Of a DNA stretch of 64,000 bases, positions 50,401 through 61,560 are shown piece by piece. Under the pieces are notes generated by a model. That model ran no database searches, was not told where the DNA came from, and was given only the letters and a program-made list of their open reading frames with translations. Origin of the DNA: Lumbricus rubellus (taxonomy: Eukaryota > Annelida > Clitellata > Crassiclitellata > Lumbricidae); assembly GCA_945859605.1 (NCBI GenBank), contig OX243815.1, positions 27,656,774-27,720,773 on the forward strand, read 5' to 3'. The number at the start of each line of letters is the position of its first letter. The first letter of the stretch is position 1. Position numbers and translations under genes: made by a program.

Positions 50401-53400
50401 GTACCGCATTCTTCTGATCTGTATCCTGTCCACAATGGATTCTCAGTCTGGTGCGTATTTCCGTGTTCCTTATCCTTTCTTTCCTTGTGACCCCTTCTAT
50501 CTTTCGCAGGCACGTCATTTCAAATACCTTATTTCTCATACTCAATAATCTCCTGGACATTTTCTAATTTGGTGCCTTATAATGCTAAGTGCTGATAGGC
50601 AGTGTTTTGCTTGCAATGCGTTTATGCAGGCCCATTATTGTTACGTTTGGAAACATATTCTTCTCCGTTTAATTAATTGATGTATCATTTGAAATACTTC
50701 CGGACATTAGCTCAATTTAGGTTCTACAAAGAACAACTAACGTCAATCCATACAGTTTTGTTTTTTGTCATTTATAGGAATCCGCCTTAAAGCGCTCTCA
50801 ACCGGAGTCTAGTCAACGAGATGAAGTTTCGTCGTCAACCGCGGAAGCTTATGTTGCCAATGAAAAGAATAAGATCCCAGACGACAACGTTAAACCAATA
50901 ATTAATGGAGTTTCGAGAGCGAGAAAAACTTCTACGAACGTGCAGCAGGATCGCGCGGAACCGCGGACATTGACGCAAAAGCCTCCTCTTCCTATACCTC
51001 ATTCTGACATCACCGAACGTGATGTCCAGACTGAAGATAAACTTACGAATGGCAACCTCAAAGAGAGCAAAGCATTGCCATATTCTGTTGACAATAGAGC
51101 TTTTCTGTCGTCCAAATTTAAACCTTCGAATATGAATGAAACGTCAAGGACACGCTACGGTTCGTCTGCGAACCTTCAAAGCCCCCTTGTCCAAGATGAG
51201 GCTCGTAGAAAGCATCTGGGTAATAGAATTTTTGGTTCCACAAAGTTGAACGGTGGTGAATTTTCTCGAAAGGTAAATATAACATATTTTGAATAATATT
51301 AATAATAATATTATTATTAGGCAATAATATTAATAATATTTTTTGAAAGTGCAATCTAAATATTGGCTAAATCGAGTAATTAAACATTTTTGACTATTAT
51401 AATAAATCTGTGGTGAAATGAGCTTTAATTTTTAAAAGAGAGATAATTTTAAATTTCAACTAAATTTTCTTTTGAAAGTCTTCCAGTAGAGTTTCATCGT
51501 CTTGCCTTTGACTTTGTGCAGCATGCATTTGCAGATTGTCATAAAACTACAGACCTGCTTGTTTAAATTGTTTGGATTGTCACATGTGCATTACTTTGTG
51601 AGGTAATTGAAAGTTTCTATAGCACTTGCTCTTTTAGTGTCTTGATATATACATACATTTAGACTTGCATGTGTCAGATTTTGTGTAGCAATTTTTATTT
51701 GGCATGGTTGAATGAAGTGAAGCCATGTTTGTTTCAATATCTTAAAAGCAAAACATTTATCACCTATAAATCCAAAGCCAGATTGAAAAATTGATGGGGA
51801 TTTTGTCTCCTCTTGTACAAATGTTTGGAGATGGAAATGTTGGTGAACAAACATTTTGTTTCCTACAAATGTTTGGAAATGGAAATGTTAGTGATCAAAC
51901 ATTTTGTCTCCTACAAATGTTTGGAAGTCTACTGTCATCACTCAACTGACTTTGCAAATGGGAAATGGCTCCAATTGAAGACAAAAAGACATATTGATTG
52001 GTTAAATTGATTAATATTTATTTTTATGTATTGCTTATGGTAATTATGCAGAACTTTGCATTATTGTTACTTTTGGAAACATGTTCGTTTTGATTTAATT
52101 AATTGATTTGCCATTTTATTTTTTTCAGTTTTCTCTGACCAGTGAATATTTCACGCTGCGCTTTGGTGCTGATGAACAAATGGTAGTGGCTCCGAAAGGT
52201 TTGTCTTTAGGGTGAGTAGTGCTTCTCAGTCAGGGCCATATCAACAATGAACATGGCCCCCTCCGAGCATAATGTCCCCGAAATTTCTGACGACCTTTTT
52301 TTAGTCATCCGGCCAAAATCTCGGGAAAATTTCATCAATTCGCAGTCCGAAAAAGTTGATGACTTTTTTATAGTCATTTCATTCATTTTTTGGCACTTTT
52401 ATGGCCCACTTCCTTGCGGGGACCCCTTCGGTCGGAGGGTACGGAGGGTGGTCGCTACGCCTCTGTTCTCAGTTATAAGTACTTAGTATTAATTTAGACA
52501 AGGTTACTACTCAGGGGCGCTCTCGAGACCCAACCGTGGCGGTAAAGGACAGTTTTAATGCATCTGTTAAAACTTTGGGCATAAAGCGTAGGGCCAATGG
52601 GATCCATTTCATACCATGGGGCCAACTACAGATAAATAATGTGGCTGTCTAACGAGGAGTTCACCCTGTATGTGGAGGAGTGAAGAGCACAGTGTCCTTG
52701 CACATCCAGAGCAGAGTGGCAGAGCTGTCGTGTATTGTAGGTTGTAAGGATTTGAGCCATCACCGAGACAGTTGCTGTATAGGGTCTTTTGAAGTGCCTC
52801 ACTCAATTTCTCTTTGGTTGATGCTTGGTAATTGTGGTTCTGAATAAATACACAATGATTAGTATGCTACTAATAACAACTTGTTTTTTTGTACTTCAGC
52901 AGTTGATTCGTAGTTTATTTAGTTTTTAAAAAGTTATTTACTTATCGCATTTGCTATATCGCCCCGTCTAGCTCTCTACTCAGAAGCGCTTCCAACTACA
53001 GCGTGGACACTGAAAAGGAGTTTCACGCCGAAGCGCATGAGCAATTGCAAGTGAAGGACTTGCTCAAGGTCCCTACTCAGCGTCTCAAGGTGGATTCGAA
53101 CCAGGAACCCTTTGGCTTCAAGGCACCGAACCCACCTCTACACAATCGCAACCCACAATTTACACATTGGCTAATTAAAAGTTACAATTAACAATTGACA
53201 GAGACGAGGATTTTTATTACAGGCGAGCAATATCTAGCGTCATCACCGAAAAGTGGGGCTTAGCGCTGGACCAGTGCGACATTTTTCTTAACTCGTCTAA
53301 CTCGGCTCTCCCTCTCTCGTCCGACTGCTATCTTCTTGCCAACAACACCCTCTTCGTCAGAGGTAAGAATACGAGGGATCTGCTTCACTTCGAGGGCAAG

Positions 53401-54487
53401 CTAGTAAGATATTGCCTTTGCGTTTGCAGCTGCTTAAAGAGCTGTTTGAATGCACTTCCTTTCATGAGCTGTGCTGTTTGATCTCATTTGATTTTGACGA
53501 GCAAAATTTGCACATGCTGTAATGATCGTATGTTTGTTGTATGTGCACTTGTTATAGCGCCCCTTCAAGCTCTCTCTACTCAGAGGCGCTCTCGAATGCA
53601 GAGCGGACACTGCATCAGAGTTTCACTCCGAAGCACTGAGCAATTGCGAGTGAAAGGACTTGCCCAAAGTCCTTGCACAGCAAGGTGGATTTGAACCTCG
53701 AACCTTCAGGATCCAAGACAACGACGCCACCACTATACCACTGCGCCCCACAAATGTAATGATCGTATATGTTTATAACAAGAGCAAGCATGAAGTTAGT
53801 GGCATGAAGGCTGTCACCTGCTTGGTTCACCTTGTACGTATCGTGACGTATGTATCAGGGTGCTGCTTACTATGGCACCTCTGAAGGACTTGTTAAAAGC
53901 ACTCTAGGCATGGCTATAAAATTGATGAAGGCAGATGCAGTCTAATGTTTATTGGATAGGACACACTAATTGTAATTGTAATCGTACATTTATATAGTGC
54001 CCCTTCAAGAGAACTCCTCAGAGGCGCTCCAATTACGTTGTGTGCACAATTCGATGAAATAGAACATAGATGCAACGAAAGTCTTTGTATTTAATGCTGA
54101 TTAGGCACAAGAGAGGGCATGGTGTGTTGGAGAAGTATGTGTAAGCAGGGCTTAAAGTGTGGCAGGACAGTCATGGACGGTGTCCTGGCACTTATTTTCA
54201 AATCTCTATGCCGTCCTGCCACTTATTTGCCAGCACACCTGAAAATATAAGGGGCGTCCTGGCACTTTTTTTGAAAAGGTAAGGGGCGTCCTGGCACTTA
54301 TTTTGAAAAGGTAAGGGGCGTCCTGGCACTTCCTTTTTTTACACGTTTAGCACTGTTTTTGACACCTGCAATTTTTGTAGTAAAACTGGATGATAGAAAG
54401 AACGGTATTCATCAGATCGTTCATCTACACCATGAACTTATCCCACCATCAACTCCATTGTTGACAGAGAAATCAAGACAAAATGGG
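41466..54487 (+). CDS. PLEKHG5: PLEKHG5 RhoGEF, N-terminal 660 residues (partial)
   Basis: Coding exons, all phase-consistent: 41466-41526, 43125-43186, 44295-44427, 45132-45966, 47592-47655, 50778-51272, 52129-52211, 53223-53362 and 54381-54487. PLEKHG5 (Syx/Tech) activates RhoA through a DH-PH module, which is not reached here. The start ATG has an in-frame TAA upstream; its exon begins after TTTCAACTGTAG. Residues 28-33 (CQNPKC) and 42-48 (VCHHSDC), with C60-x2-C63, H68 and H76, match the Cys/His-rich N-terminus of long vertebrate isoforms. Exon 4 is a large 278-codon Asn/Ser/Asp-rich disordered stretch. 'RLIRKKAMKIRKPK' is the basic segment before the ubiquitin-like Ras-binding domain, residues about 555-626 ('SEYFTLRFGADEQMVVAPKG', 'WGLALDQCDIFL', 'YLLANNTLFVRVKL'), which aligns along its length with vertebrate PLEKHG5. 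The next exon starts in phase 0. The relative PLEKHG6 is less likely given the Cys-rich start. Confidence 0.9.
41730..41885. repeat. Purine-rich GAGACA/CA repeat
   Basis: An irregular GAGACACA, GGGA and CACACA tract in PLEKHG5 intron 2. Long open frames here are composition artefacts. Confidence 0.8.
44085..44157 (+). repeat. LINE/SINE tail fragment with (GATA)n
   Basis: GGGTCGGGAGCACCTCTGAG, then GAAGAGGCGCTATATAAATC, then GATA units. It lies about 140 bp upstream of PLEKHG5 exon 3. Confidence 0.75.
44213..44314 (+). repeat. 38-bp tandem triplication over a splice acceptor
   Basis: The sequence GTTTAGGTCTGTCACCATAG plus CGACTG recurs at a 38-bp period, giving acceptor AGs at 44,217-44,218, 44,255-44,256 and 44,293-44,294. 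Only the third is followed by the full exon (44,295-44,427). Confidence 0.93.
48905..49210 (-). mobile_element. LINE ORF2 C-terminal fragment
   Basis: A 93-codon minus-strand frame with 'MQIGQFMYRFNHGLLPLVFN', 'SYSTRKL', 'NTRLFSIQ' and 'FKHKFRLYLL'. This is the typical end of Jockey/CR1-type LINE ORF2 proteins (xxxFMYxxxxGLLPxxFxxxF..YxTRxx..SIxxxG). No upstream polymerase part remains in frame. It lies in PLEKHG5 intron 5. Confidence 0.75.
50160..50560 (-). mobile_element. Frameshifted LINE fragment
   Basis: On the minus strand one frame gives 'MTCLRKIEGVTRKERIRNTE' and, after a frame change near 50,430, the next gives 'RRMRYFGNVIRM' and 'GRRRGRPRKRWMDMVEEDYL'. This order is that of the C-terminal end of endonuclease/reverse-transcriptase ORFs in common animal LINEs. 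The shift makes it a dead copy. It ends about 220 bp before PLEKHG5 exon 6. Confidence 0.82.
52231..52465 (-). mobile_element. hAT MITE, copy 1 (235 bp)
   Basis: Ends CAGGGCCATATCAACAATGA and, from the other side, CAGAGGCGTAGCGACCACCC. Exact 8-bp duplication TTCTCAGT (52,223-52,230 and 52,466-52,473). Same family as the element at 59.75 kb but inverted and shorter. It begins 19 bp after PLEKHG5 exon 7. Confidence 0.93.
52938..53160 (-). repeat. tRNA-derived SINE (copy 5), diverged
   Basis: The body (TTGCTCATGCGCTTCGGCGT) and tail (GGAAGCGCTTCTGAGTAGAG) are clear. The B-box region is GGTTCGAATCC and the A-box region is decayed. Its head ends about 60 bp upstream of PLEKHG5 exon 8. Confidence 0.82.
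53532..53754 (-). repeat. tRNA-derived SINE (copy 6) with target duplication
   Basis: Full-length: head TTTGTGGGGCGCAGTGGTAT, B box GGTTCAAATCC, tail GAGCGCCTCTGAGTAGAGAG. A 14-bp direct repeat TGTAATGATCGTAT flanks it (53,518-53,531 and 53,755-53,768), which defines the true ends of the family. Confidence 0.95.
53965..54045 (-). repeat. LINE/SINE tail fragment
   Basis: On the minus strand GGAGCGCCTCTGAGGAGTTC, then TTGAAGGGGCACTATATAAA and an ATTACAATTACAATTA run. Confidence 0.75.
54140..54355. repeat. Dispersed repeat with 32-33-bp tandem units
   Basis: Starts CAGGGCTTAAAGTGTGGCAG and contains three adjacent copies of AAGGGGCGTCCTGGCACTTA plus TTTTGAAAAGGT. Relatives lie at about 47.87-48.0 kb (ending CAGGCACACTTTAAACCCTG) and 30.29 kb. 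The CAGGGYTTAAAGTG end is hAT-like, but no target duplication was found. Confidence 0.6.
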
Positions 54488-54759
54488 GTAAGCAACTCAA
54501 CAATCTGATTCTTGTCCAACTAATTTCAAACTTGAACAAAAGCTGCTGTTGCTTAACAGTGTCTTTTTTTGGAATGCTTGCATTCGGTTGGGTGTAATAA
54601 TTATGTGCTTGTAATCTGAAGTTTCAGTAATTTACAGTTTTACAACTCGAAGTGCACAGCTAAAACTAAAATACAACTGTTTTGATCATTGTATTGGGTG
54701 GGGGGAATGCAGGTACTCAAAAACTTATATGTTAGAATATTGTATTGTATCTGTAAATT

Positions 54760-54930
54760 TATATAGCGCGGGGGGAGGGGGAAAGATGCCTTTAAAAAGC
54801 GCGAGAGGCAGATAAGAAAAACAAGTCATTAGTTTAACCTTTAGTGCAGTAGGTAGGTCATTCAAATGGAAGATCAACCACAGCTAATGCCCAATGTTGG
54901 GCAAGAGCATTCCTGGGAATAAAAGGATCA
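54760..54930 (-). repeat. LINE 3'-end fragment
   Basis: Contains CATTAGTTTAACCTTTAGTG and GGTAGGTCATTC, matching the block at about 2.86 kb. No coding frame survives. Confidence 0.45.
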
Positions 54931-55883
54931 ATATCGTTTGAATTAGATTAGTAAAGAGAGACAATGCCAGTGACCTTCAGCTTGCTGTGTGGTATTGGCA
55001 GGTAGCTGACCTAATCTAACCTTGAGGGAACAATATTTCTCCATCAGCATATTCACTTGGTATACCTGATATGGAAAAACATTTTGCAGAGCCAAAAGGT
55101 TATTGTCCAACCCTGGGGTTCCCTAAATGCATGCTTCAGAAACTGATGTTGATCATAACATAGAAGTGTGTGCTTTATTAATTCGGATTATGTTGATAAA
55201 TCAACTGTCTTATCCTGCACACAACCTTCTAAAGTTTCTAAAGCTGGTGAAAACTTTTATGGAGAACCGGGCAATGGAGAGGAAGGCATATCTGTGAGTG
55301 GATGATAATGCTATTGAGCAATAACCGACCAGCGGATAGCGTTAAATCTTCGCATGGCATTTTAAGACCCGTGTATGAGATAGCGCCTATACAATGCAAC
55401 GTTGCTGAGATTCTTGTGAGCTTGATGCATCATGGTATTCATTCTTGTCGAGTGGTCATTTGCCCTGTAAGCTGACGAGGAGTGCCACTAATACTTAAAA
55501 TAGACTGATGCAAGCTATGCATTTTGAGCATTGAAACATATGAAGCAAGTAGACTCCTACAGCAGTATAATAAGTATATATCTTGACCACCTGCAGATTA
55601 TCCGATTATGGTATTCTTGCGAACCCTGTAGTGTATTGATTAATATCACTATTATTAGATGCAGATGGGAAGCCCGAATTCAATGCACTGGAAACAGGAA
55701 ACCATCACACAAATTATTTTGAAAACTTTGTATTCAGGAGCAACTTGCCTGTGTTACCATATTTTGCATTTTATTTTGCCATGACAAGCTTTTGTGACCG
55801 TACCCTGCCATTTTACACTCTTCTCTACCCTACTGTCCTCACTCCTCACCCTGCCATACCCTTATCTGCCCTATCCTATCTTA

Positions 55884-56308
55884 GGCGTAAAAAAATGTTG
55901 TGTTTCCGGTAACCCGACCGACCCATTTTTACGGCCGCGACCCAAATATTTTTGTAAAAAAATTTTATAAAAAAAAAAATTTTGAATTTTTTTTTTTCAA
56001 AAAAAAAATTTAATTTAAAAAAAAATCTTTTTTTAACATTTGTATTGACATAACATAAAAGACGTCAACAAAATGAAATTAATAGGACTGTTTCTAGAGC
56101 AGTTTTAGGTGCAGACAGTCGGGAAATAGGCAGTTTATACTTGCTTAGAACACGTACTTTGTTTCAGCGTGCAAAAAAGACTAGTGGGTTATACTTTTTC
56201 GGATAGTCACTGCATAAAAATATTTTACAAAATAAAAATATTTTCCGACCTACCTACCCAATTTTTTTAGCTCTGTTACCGGAAACACAACATTTTTTTT
56301 TTTAGGCC
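55884..56308. mobile_element. PIF/Harbinger-like MITE (425 bp)
   Basis: Inverted ends GGCGTAAAAAAATGTTGTGT and GGCCTAAAAAA..TGTTGTGT, both continuing TTCCGGTAAC. TTA lies on both sides (55,881-55,883 and 56,309-56,311). A 3-bp TTA/TWA duplication fits PIF/Harbinger. The interior is A/T homopolymer-rich and non-coding. Confidence 0.7.
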
Positions 56309-57208
56309 TTACCTTATTTCGGCCTCCCTTATTTTGACTTCCTTACTTATATTTTCTTACCGAGGTTATTCTTACTTTGCTTCACTGCATCCCACTTTAT
56401 TGTACATTACCTATCTGTACGGTGCCTTTCCGTAATAAGGTGATGTTTTAAATATTATTAGTTATTTATTATTTTTTAAAAATGGATTTGTAATGTATGC
56501 ACGGTCACACTAAAATGTGAATCGTAAGGTGCAGAATGCAGATGTACCAGGAGAAGATGCAGTTGGATGTCTAAATGTTATGAATGTGTATAATGATGAT
56601 GATGATGACGATGATGAATACTGGAGGTTCTTTCTCTAAATGCTGTGTCTGCATTCAGGGGAGACCTTTGAAAGGTGCTGAGTGAATATTTAGCTAAACT
56701 GTTTGTGTGTTTGCAGTTTGAATTTTTCTTGGTCTGTTTACCATAAATCTGTCAGGAGAGGCAGATAAAGTTGCCAAAAAGACTGAGCAGCACAGTAGAC
56801 CTGTACGAGTGTACGTACATATGTAGTTTACAGTAGAATCGAAAACACTCAGAAATCACAGCCCCCATGTAAAGACTGATCAAAGTAGGAACAACCCGGT
56901 GTATCAGTCTTCATTACCTGCGAGATGGATGCCTAGGGCCAATGTGTTTTGAATGGAAAATTTGTGTATTCAGAAAATTGATGGAAAAAGAGTGAACGTT
57001 TTAGTGAATGTAGGCCAACGGACATTGGCTGTGCATAGCTATTTGGTTGAGACTGCCTTTTGGGTTAATTGTGCAATGCCTGTCAGAAGCTGTAAACAGC
57101 TTTGACGTTAATATGAGTACTTAAGTCACTCACTGTGAGTGCTCTGTGAGCATCTTACTCTGACAAGTATGTTTGGTTTTTCCCTGTTTTAATCTCGTTT
57201 ACTGAATG

Positions 57209-57210
<2 letters not shown>

Positions 57211-57276
<66 letters not shown>
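57211..57276. repeat. (CA)n microsatellite
   Basis: About 33 uninterrupted CA units. Confidence 0.95.
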
Positions 57277-57280
<4 letters not shown>

Positions 57281-59024
57281 TGCGTTGCTTTTAATGTGGC
57301 CATTCTCTTTTCTTGCTCATAGGACATTTGTCAAAAGTACTTATGGCGAATTTGATAGCTGGAGCATATCATTATCAGGTCACATGACTTTATTACTGTG
57401 TGGGTTTCATATCCCAGGAGTTAGTTCTTGTATAAATAATTATGATTTCTGCATAGACAGAGGTTGTGAAATGGTAGGTGTTACAAGACATATGGCCAGT
57501 GCTTTACATAGGTACTTAAGGAACTATATAGGTGCAATGATAGAGGCACACATCAGTCCATAGTACACATGCTAATACAGACAGATCCTTGTGATAGCAG
57601 TAAGATTTTGTTCTGGAGTCTGTGCTTCTCACATATTTGCATCGAGAAATTACTTCTTAGAATTGTACTTCTTGAAAAGCTGTTTCCTATTGTTGTATGA
57701 ACCGTTGAAACAGTTATTAGAGACATAGCTGTTGTTTATTTAATAGAAGAGCTTTTAGTTTCAGTAGAAGGTGACTGATATGGAAGCTGAATTTATTTTC
57801 CAGACATGCATCAAAATCTCTGCTTTTGGTCTTGATTTGTTTGAGATGCCTGAATGCGTAGAGATTCAATTATGCTGAGCTTTAAAAGAAATGGATCAGT
57901 AAGAAATCAACTAGAAATTGTTTAGCTTAGCTGTTAGGTATTTGCTATATTGCTAGTTAGCATAGCTGAAGTTGGTGACCGGTAGTTACCAGACATTGGT
58001 TAGCCAGCAAGTAACAACTTCAGATCTATTACTAGAAGAATTGATTTGGAAGCCTTTTAGTGAACAGAACTGAGATGTCAGTTGTAATTAAATTGGCCAG
58101 TTAATTATTAGAATGGGCCATTCAGCCAGTTAACTTAGGTTGGCATGCTATTAGCTATCTACATACAGCAGAAGTTGACTTTCTGTTTAACTTACTGAAG
58201 CGTGGAACCTGTGAAGTGAAAACTTTATACTTAGCAGAGCTTGCTTTAGGGTAAATGGCTTCGAGCGTCCATTGTTTTGAACAGTTGTGTGTGTAACTTA
58301 GTTGATATCCTGCTCCATAACTGGTCTTTGTTCAGTGAGGCCCTCCCTCCCGTGCCTCCACCACCATAAGACGATGATGATGATAATATGCTGGAGATAT
58401 TGATATGAGCCAGGATTTGCCAGCTCCACGTGGCCTCGCTTTGAAGTGGAAACATTAAGACATTGCCAAGTCACTGCACTGCTGCCTAGGAAGCTGTTGC
58501 GTGATTGGCTGTTCTGCCTGAATTCTCTTTCGATCGTGAATGCCAATCAATGGCTTGTAACGCGATAGTAAAGTACTAACTACGACGACGAGTCTTGCTG
58601 CACGTGGTCAGCATTGAAGTAACTGAAATGGTATTCGAGTTCGCAGTTCAGAGTAGGCGGCTTTGCGTGTTTTATTTTCGTTTTGAGCTCCAAGCAGGGA
58701 TTGCGTATCAAAGCACCGGCAGGATTTAGGAGGTCCTATGTAGAGAAATGGCATGCGCAGCTTTCTATTTTGGACTTTAACAGCAAGACAAGTCTGAGCC
58801 AAGCTACGCGTTTAATTTAATCGAGATAGTGTTTTGGTGAGACTTGCTATAGCTGTTAGGAGTCTGGAAAAGACATATTTTTGTCAGAGAGCCTTGGTTA
58901 CTTCTTATATGATCGGAAGTTTGTTGGAGTTAATGACATTATGTGTACTATGGATTCATTACCAAGGAGTATTTTGACTTCAGTGTATGATGTTGGTTTC
59001 TAACGGATCATCAATGTTTTAGCG

Positions 59025-59051
59025 ATGTTAAAGCGCAGCAGCTCTTTCATT
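59025..59051 (+). other. Candidate alternative first coding exon of PLEKHG5
   Basis: ATG plus eight codons (MLKRSSSFI) end at a strong donor ATT|GTGAGTATTC in phase 0, the same phase in which the exon at 54,487 ends. An in-frame TAA lies upstream. This could be an internal-promoter start for a shorter isoform, a known habit of this gene in vertebrates. Nothing beyond phase and donor strength supports it. Confidence 0.25.
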
Positions 59052-59543
59052 GTGAGTATTCATTTCATCGTATATGCATGTAGATGTCTTCTGAATATAA
59101 TTATTATCCTGTGTTTGCATTTGTTTATTTGGAAATGAAAAAACAAATGAGTATCTTTTCAATACGGCTCTGGGTGTCTGCTTTTGTGGTGGATCTCATG
59201 CGTATATTCACTTTCACTTATTGTTCTGCTGGCAATAGTTACGACCTAATTAGTTATAACACTTGAGAATGATTGATTGATTGATGCAGAATGCGCAGCT
59301 TTATTCACACTGCTCACCAAAGGAATTTGCAAGATTTAAGATTACTTCACATCGCGTAGACTGAAGTGATTATGCATTAAACTTTAAATCTGGCTAGCAG
59401 TTTTTTGGGTTATAAAAAACCCATTATTACTTTTGTCTTATCACTTTTTTGTTGCATGGGAGCACTGTGGTGTGTATTGGCAAAGTTTTGCTTTTGCTGC
59501 TTGCGGGTGCTGAAGCAGGCTGCATCCAAAACTTAGCATTTAA

Positions 59544-59614
59544 CCCTTTACCAGTTCATTTTTAAATTTTAAGCCCGTTTTCAGCGGATATTCTCGGGGC
59601 AAACGGGTAAAAGA
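59544..59614. mobile_element. TTAA-flanked mini-MITE (71 bp)
   Basis: Bounded by TTAA (59,540-59,543 and 59,615-59,618). The ends CCCTTTACCAG and TCTTTTACCCG are imperfect inverted copies. It resembles the element at 38.8 kb. Confidence 0.55.
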
Positions 59615-59747
59615 TTAACTAAATACCACATAAATAGTAGTTTCTTACTTATCATGACTACATAGTCAGACAAACGTGGTACACAAATATTTCTGTACAT
59701 GTCATATTCAACAGGGTAATATTCGAGTTCTTAGGAGTGCTTGTAAT

Positions 59748-60035
59748 CAGAGGCGTAGCGACCGCCCTTCGTACCCTCCGACCGAAGGGGGCCCCCCGCA
59801 AGGAAGGGGCCCCCAAAAGTGCCAAAAAATGAAGGAAATTACTGAAAAAAGGTCTTACACTTTTTCGGACGGCGAATTGATGAAATTTTTCCGAGATATT
59901 TGCCGGATGACTAAAAAAGGGTCGTCAGAAATTTCGGGCCCAAAAATGCCGCATCCCGGTGTCTGCATTGTAAGGGGCCCGCCGGCCAGGACATTATGCT
60001 CGGAGGGGGCCACGTTCATTGTTGCTACGGCCCTG
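59748..60035 (+). mobile_element. hAT MITE, copy 2 (288 bp)
   Basis: Ends CAGAGGCGTAGCGACCGCCC and, reversed, CAGGGCCGTAGCAACAATGA. Exact 8-bp duplication CTTGTAAT (59,740-59,747 and 60,036-60,043). Same family as the copy at 52.2 kb, which is internally shorter. The 136-codon frame spanning it is spurious. Confidence 0.94.
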
Positions 60036-60518
60036 CTTGTAATAGTTCTTATTTATGTAAGTGTGGTTCTAACTGCTACTATTTAATTAACGTATCACTA
60101 CTCCTTCCATCCTTCATTAATGAGAATAATTGAACAAAGAGATTGCCAAAGCCATTTTTATGTATAGTCTATTAATTCTATTGATCTATTGATCAGAAAG
60201 AAATTTCTGAAACTCGTGTACAATCATAAATGTCGATATGTCAGTCCTTGTTCTTTAAACACTGACGATAAATTCAATATCACTCAGGTGCATACAAATA
60301 AAGTGCTTCTGCTGTCAAGGTCCTTTCTTCTGTCACATTTTGGTGCTGAAAACAACTAAATTGTTCGTGGAGTGTATGTAATGCTTTCTTCTTCTTTCTG
60401 TTCTCTGCCCTTAGGCAGGTTCAAATGTTTGACGTCTCCATTTGAATTCGTCATACATTTTATCTTGGGAACTTTAGGGAGATGGATTCCCATTGCCTTT
60501 CTACCGGTGTTTTTACAG

Positions 60519-60653
60519 AGACACAATCTCCTAGCGTCGACGTCCTCTGTCGTCCGTCCTTCGGTTTCTTCGCCCATGGGGCATCGCATATACCGGCGAT
60601 TGCTCAGTCGCCCACCATGCTCTTTGTTTTCGAAAAGGGGGGACGACGTGAAG
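60519..60653 (+). other. Candidate further PLEKHG5 exon
   Basis: A GC- and CpG-rich island in AT-rich intron. The acceptor GGTGTTTTTACAG is followed by 45 open codons in phase 0 (RHNLLASTSSVVRPSVSSPM then GHRIYRRLLSRPPCSLFSKR) to a possible donor GTGAAG|GTGGCG. The phase fits the exon ending at 54,487. A basic Ser-rich linker is expected here, but I could not align it convincingly with vertebrate PLEKHG5. Confidence 0.35.
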
Positions 60654-61194
60654 GTGGCGTGGTTGGACATTTGGGTAGCAGAGGCTATTTGAGACGCTTG
60701 CTTGCCCCGTCCCCCCCCCTGTATGTAATGCAATTGGCTCAAATTGATTGCAGCTGTTGTCGTTATGCATAGAAACCTACTTGCAATGGATCTTGCTATG
60801 GTATGATTTTACTTGGGTAATGCTAAAATTCTCTTTTCAAGCTTGTATACTTTGCAAAGACGATGTTAGAAGAGCTTTACATTAGGGTCGTCAACAATTA
60901 TGCTCTCACTGTTTTGTCGTGTTTCATGTTAACTTGATTGATTACAAGATCAAATTTCTTTAATGAGTTGAACAAAAGATTAGTTGCCAACACACAGAAG
61001 CATGTGCAAGAACAAGCTTTAATGATCAATTAATCTTTGAGTTCTTAATATTGAAAATGTGCAGCTTGACCAAGATCAGGGTACCGGTAGTTTAATCGGA
61101 TAAAGATATCAGATCATGCATTTGGTAATTTGGGTAGTTTGTTTTGACGGCTTCGATAAGCTTGACTCAGTTGATGTGTATGTAAAGAAGTCAT

Positions 61195-61228
61195 TATATA
61201 TATATATAAAAATATATATATATATATT
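61195..61228. repeat. (TA)n microsatellite
   Basis: TA units interrupted by AAAA. Confidence 0.85.
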
Positions 61229-61416
61229 AAATTCGATATCTAATGGTTTCTTTTGATACCTAAGAATTGCATTACCAAGGATAACAATGCTGTGCATTTG
61301 CATCATGTTACATGGCATTAGTCAGTAATAATGAGTCTTTTGAGAAATTATTGAGACATCGGCTTCTGCAGAAAGCAAATCATATATGAAAACAATCTCT
61401 TTCAACATGCAGGCAG

Positions 61417-61560
61417 TCAGAGGATGAGGAGGAGGAGAAGGAGGAGGAGGAGGAGGAGGAGAATGAAGATGATGGTGAAGATGACAAAGGAGATGGGAAT
61501 GACCAGGGAAGAAAAAGAACAGAAGGAAGAAGAGGAGGTCGTAGAGGCAGAGACTTACAT
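61417..61560 (+). repeat. (GAG)n purine tract, possible acidic exon
   Basis: GAG/GAA repeats after CAGGCAG. Read from 61,417 in phase 0 they give SEDEEEEKEEEEEENEDDGE and more acidic residues, ending at a TGA at 61,558-61,560. The only donors (GAG|GTCGTA) are weak. PLEKHG5 has an acidic patch before its DH domain, so an exon is possible. A plain microsatellite is as likely. Confidence 0.4.

Noticed and set aside
55225..55290. Possible exon FLKLVKTFMENRAMERKAYL ending at CT|GTGAGTGG
   Set aside because: Phase 0 is possible and the donor is good, but the acceptor is weak and the sequence does not resemble PLEKHG5; left out for lack of support.
57285..57563. 92-codon frame after the (CA)n run, with TCATAG acceptor
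   Set aside because: In the phase required by PLEKHG5 it meets an early stop, and there is no family match.
59676..60086. 136-codon plus-strand frame
   Set aside because: It spans the hAT MITE at 59,748-60,035 and is a by-product of it.
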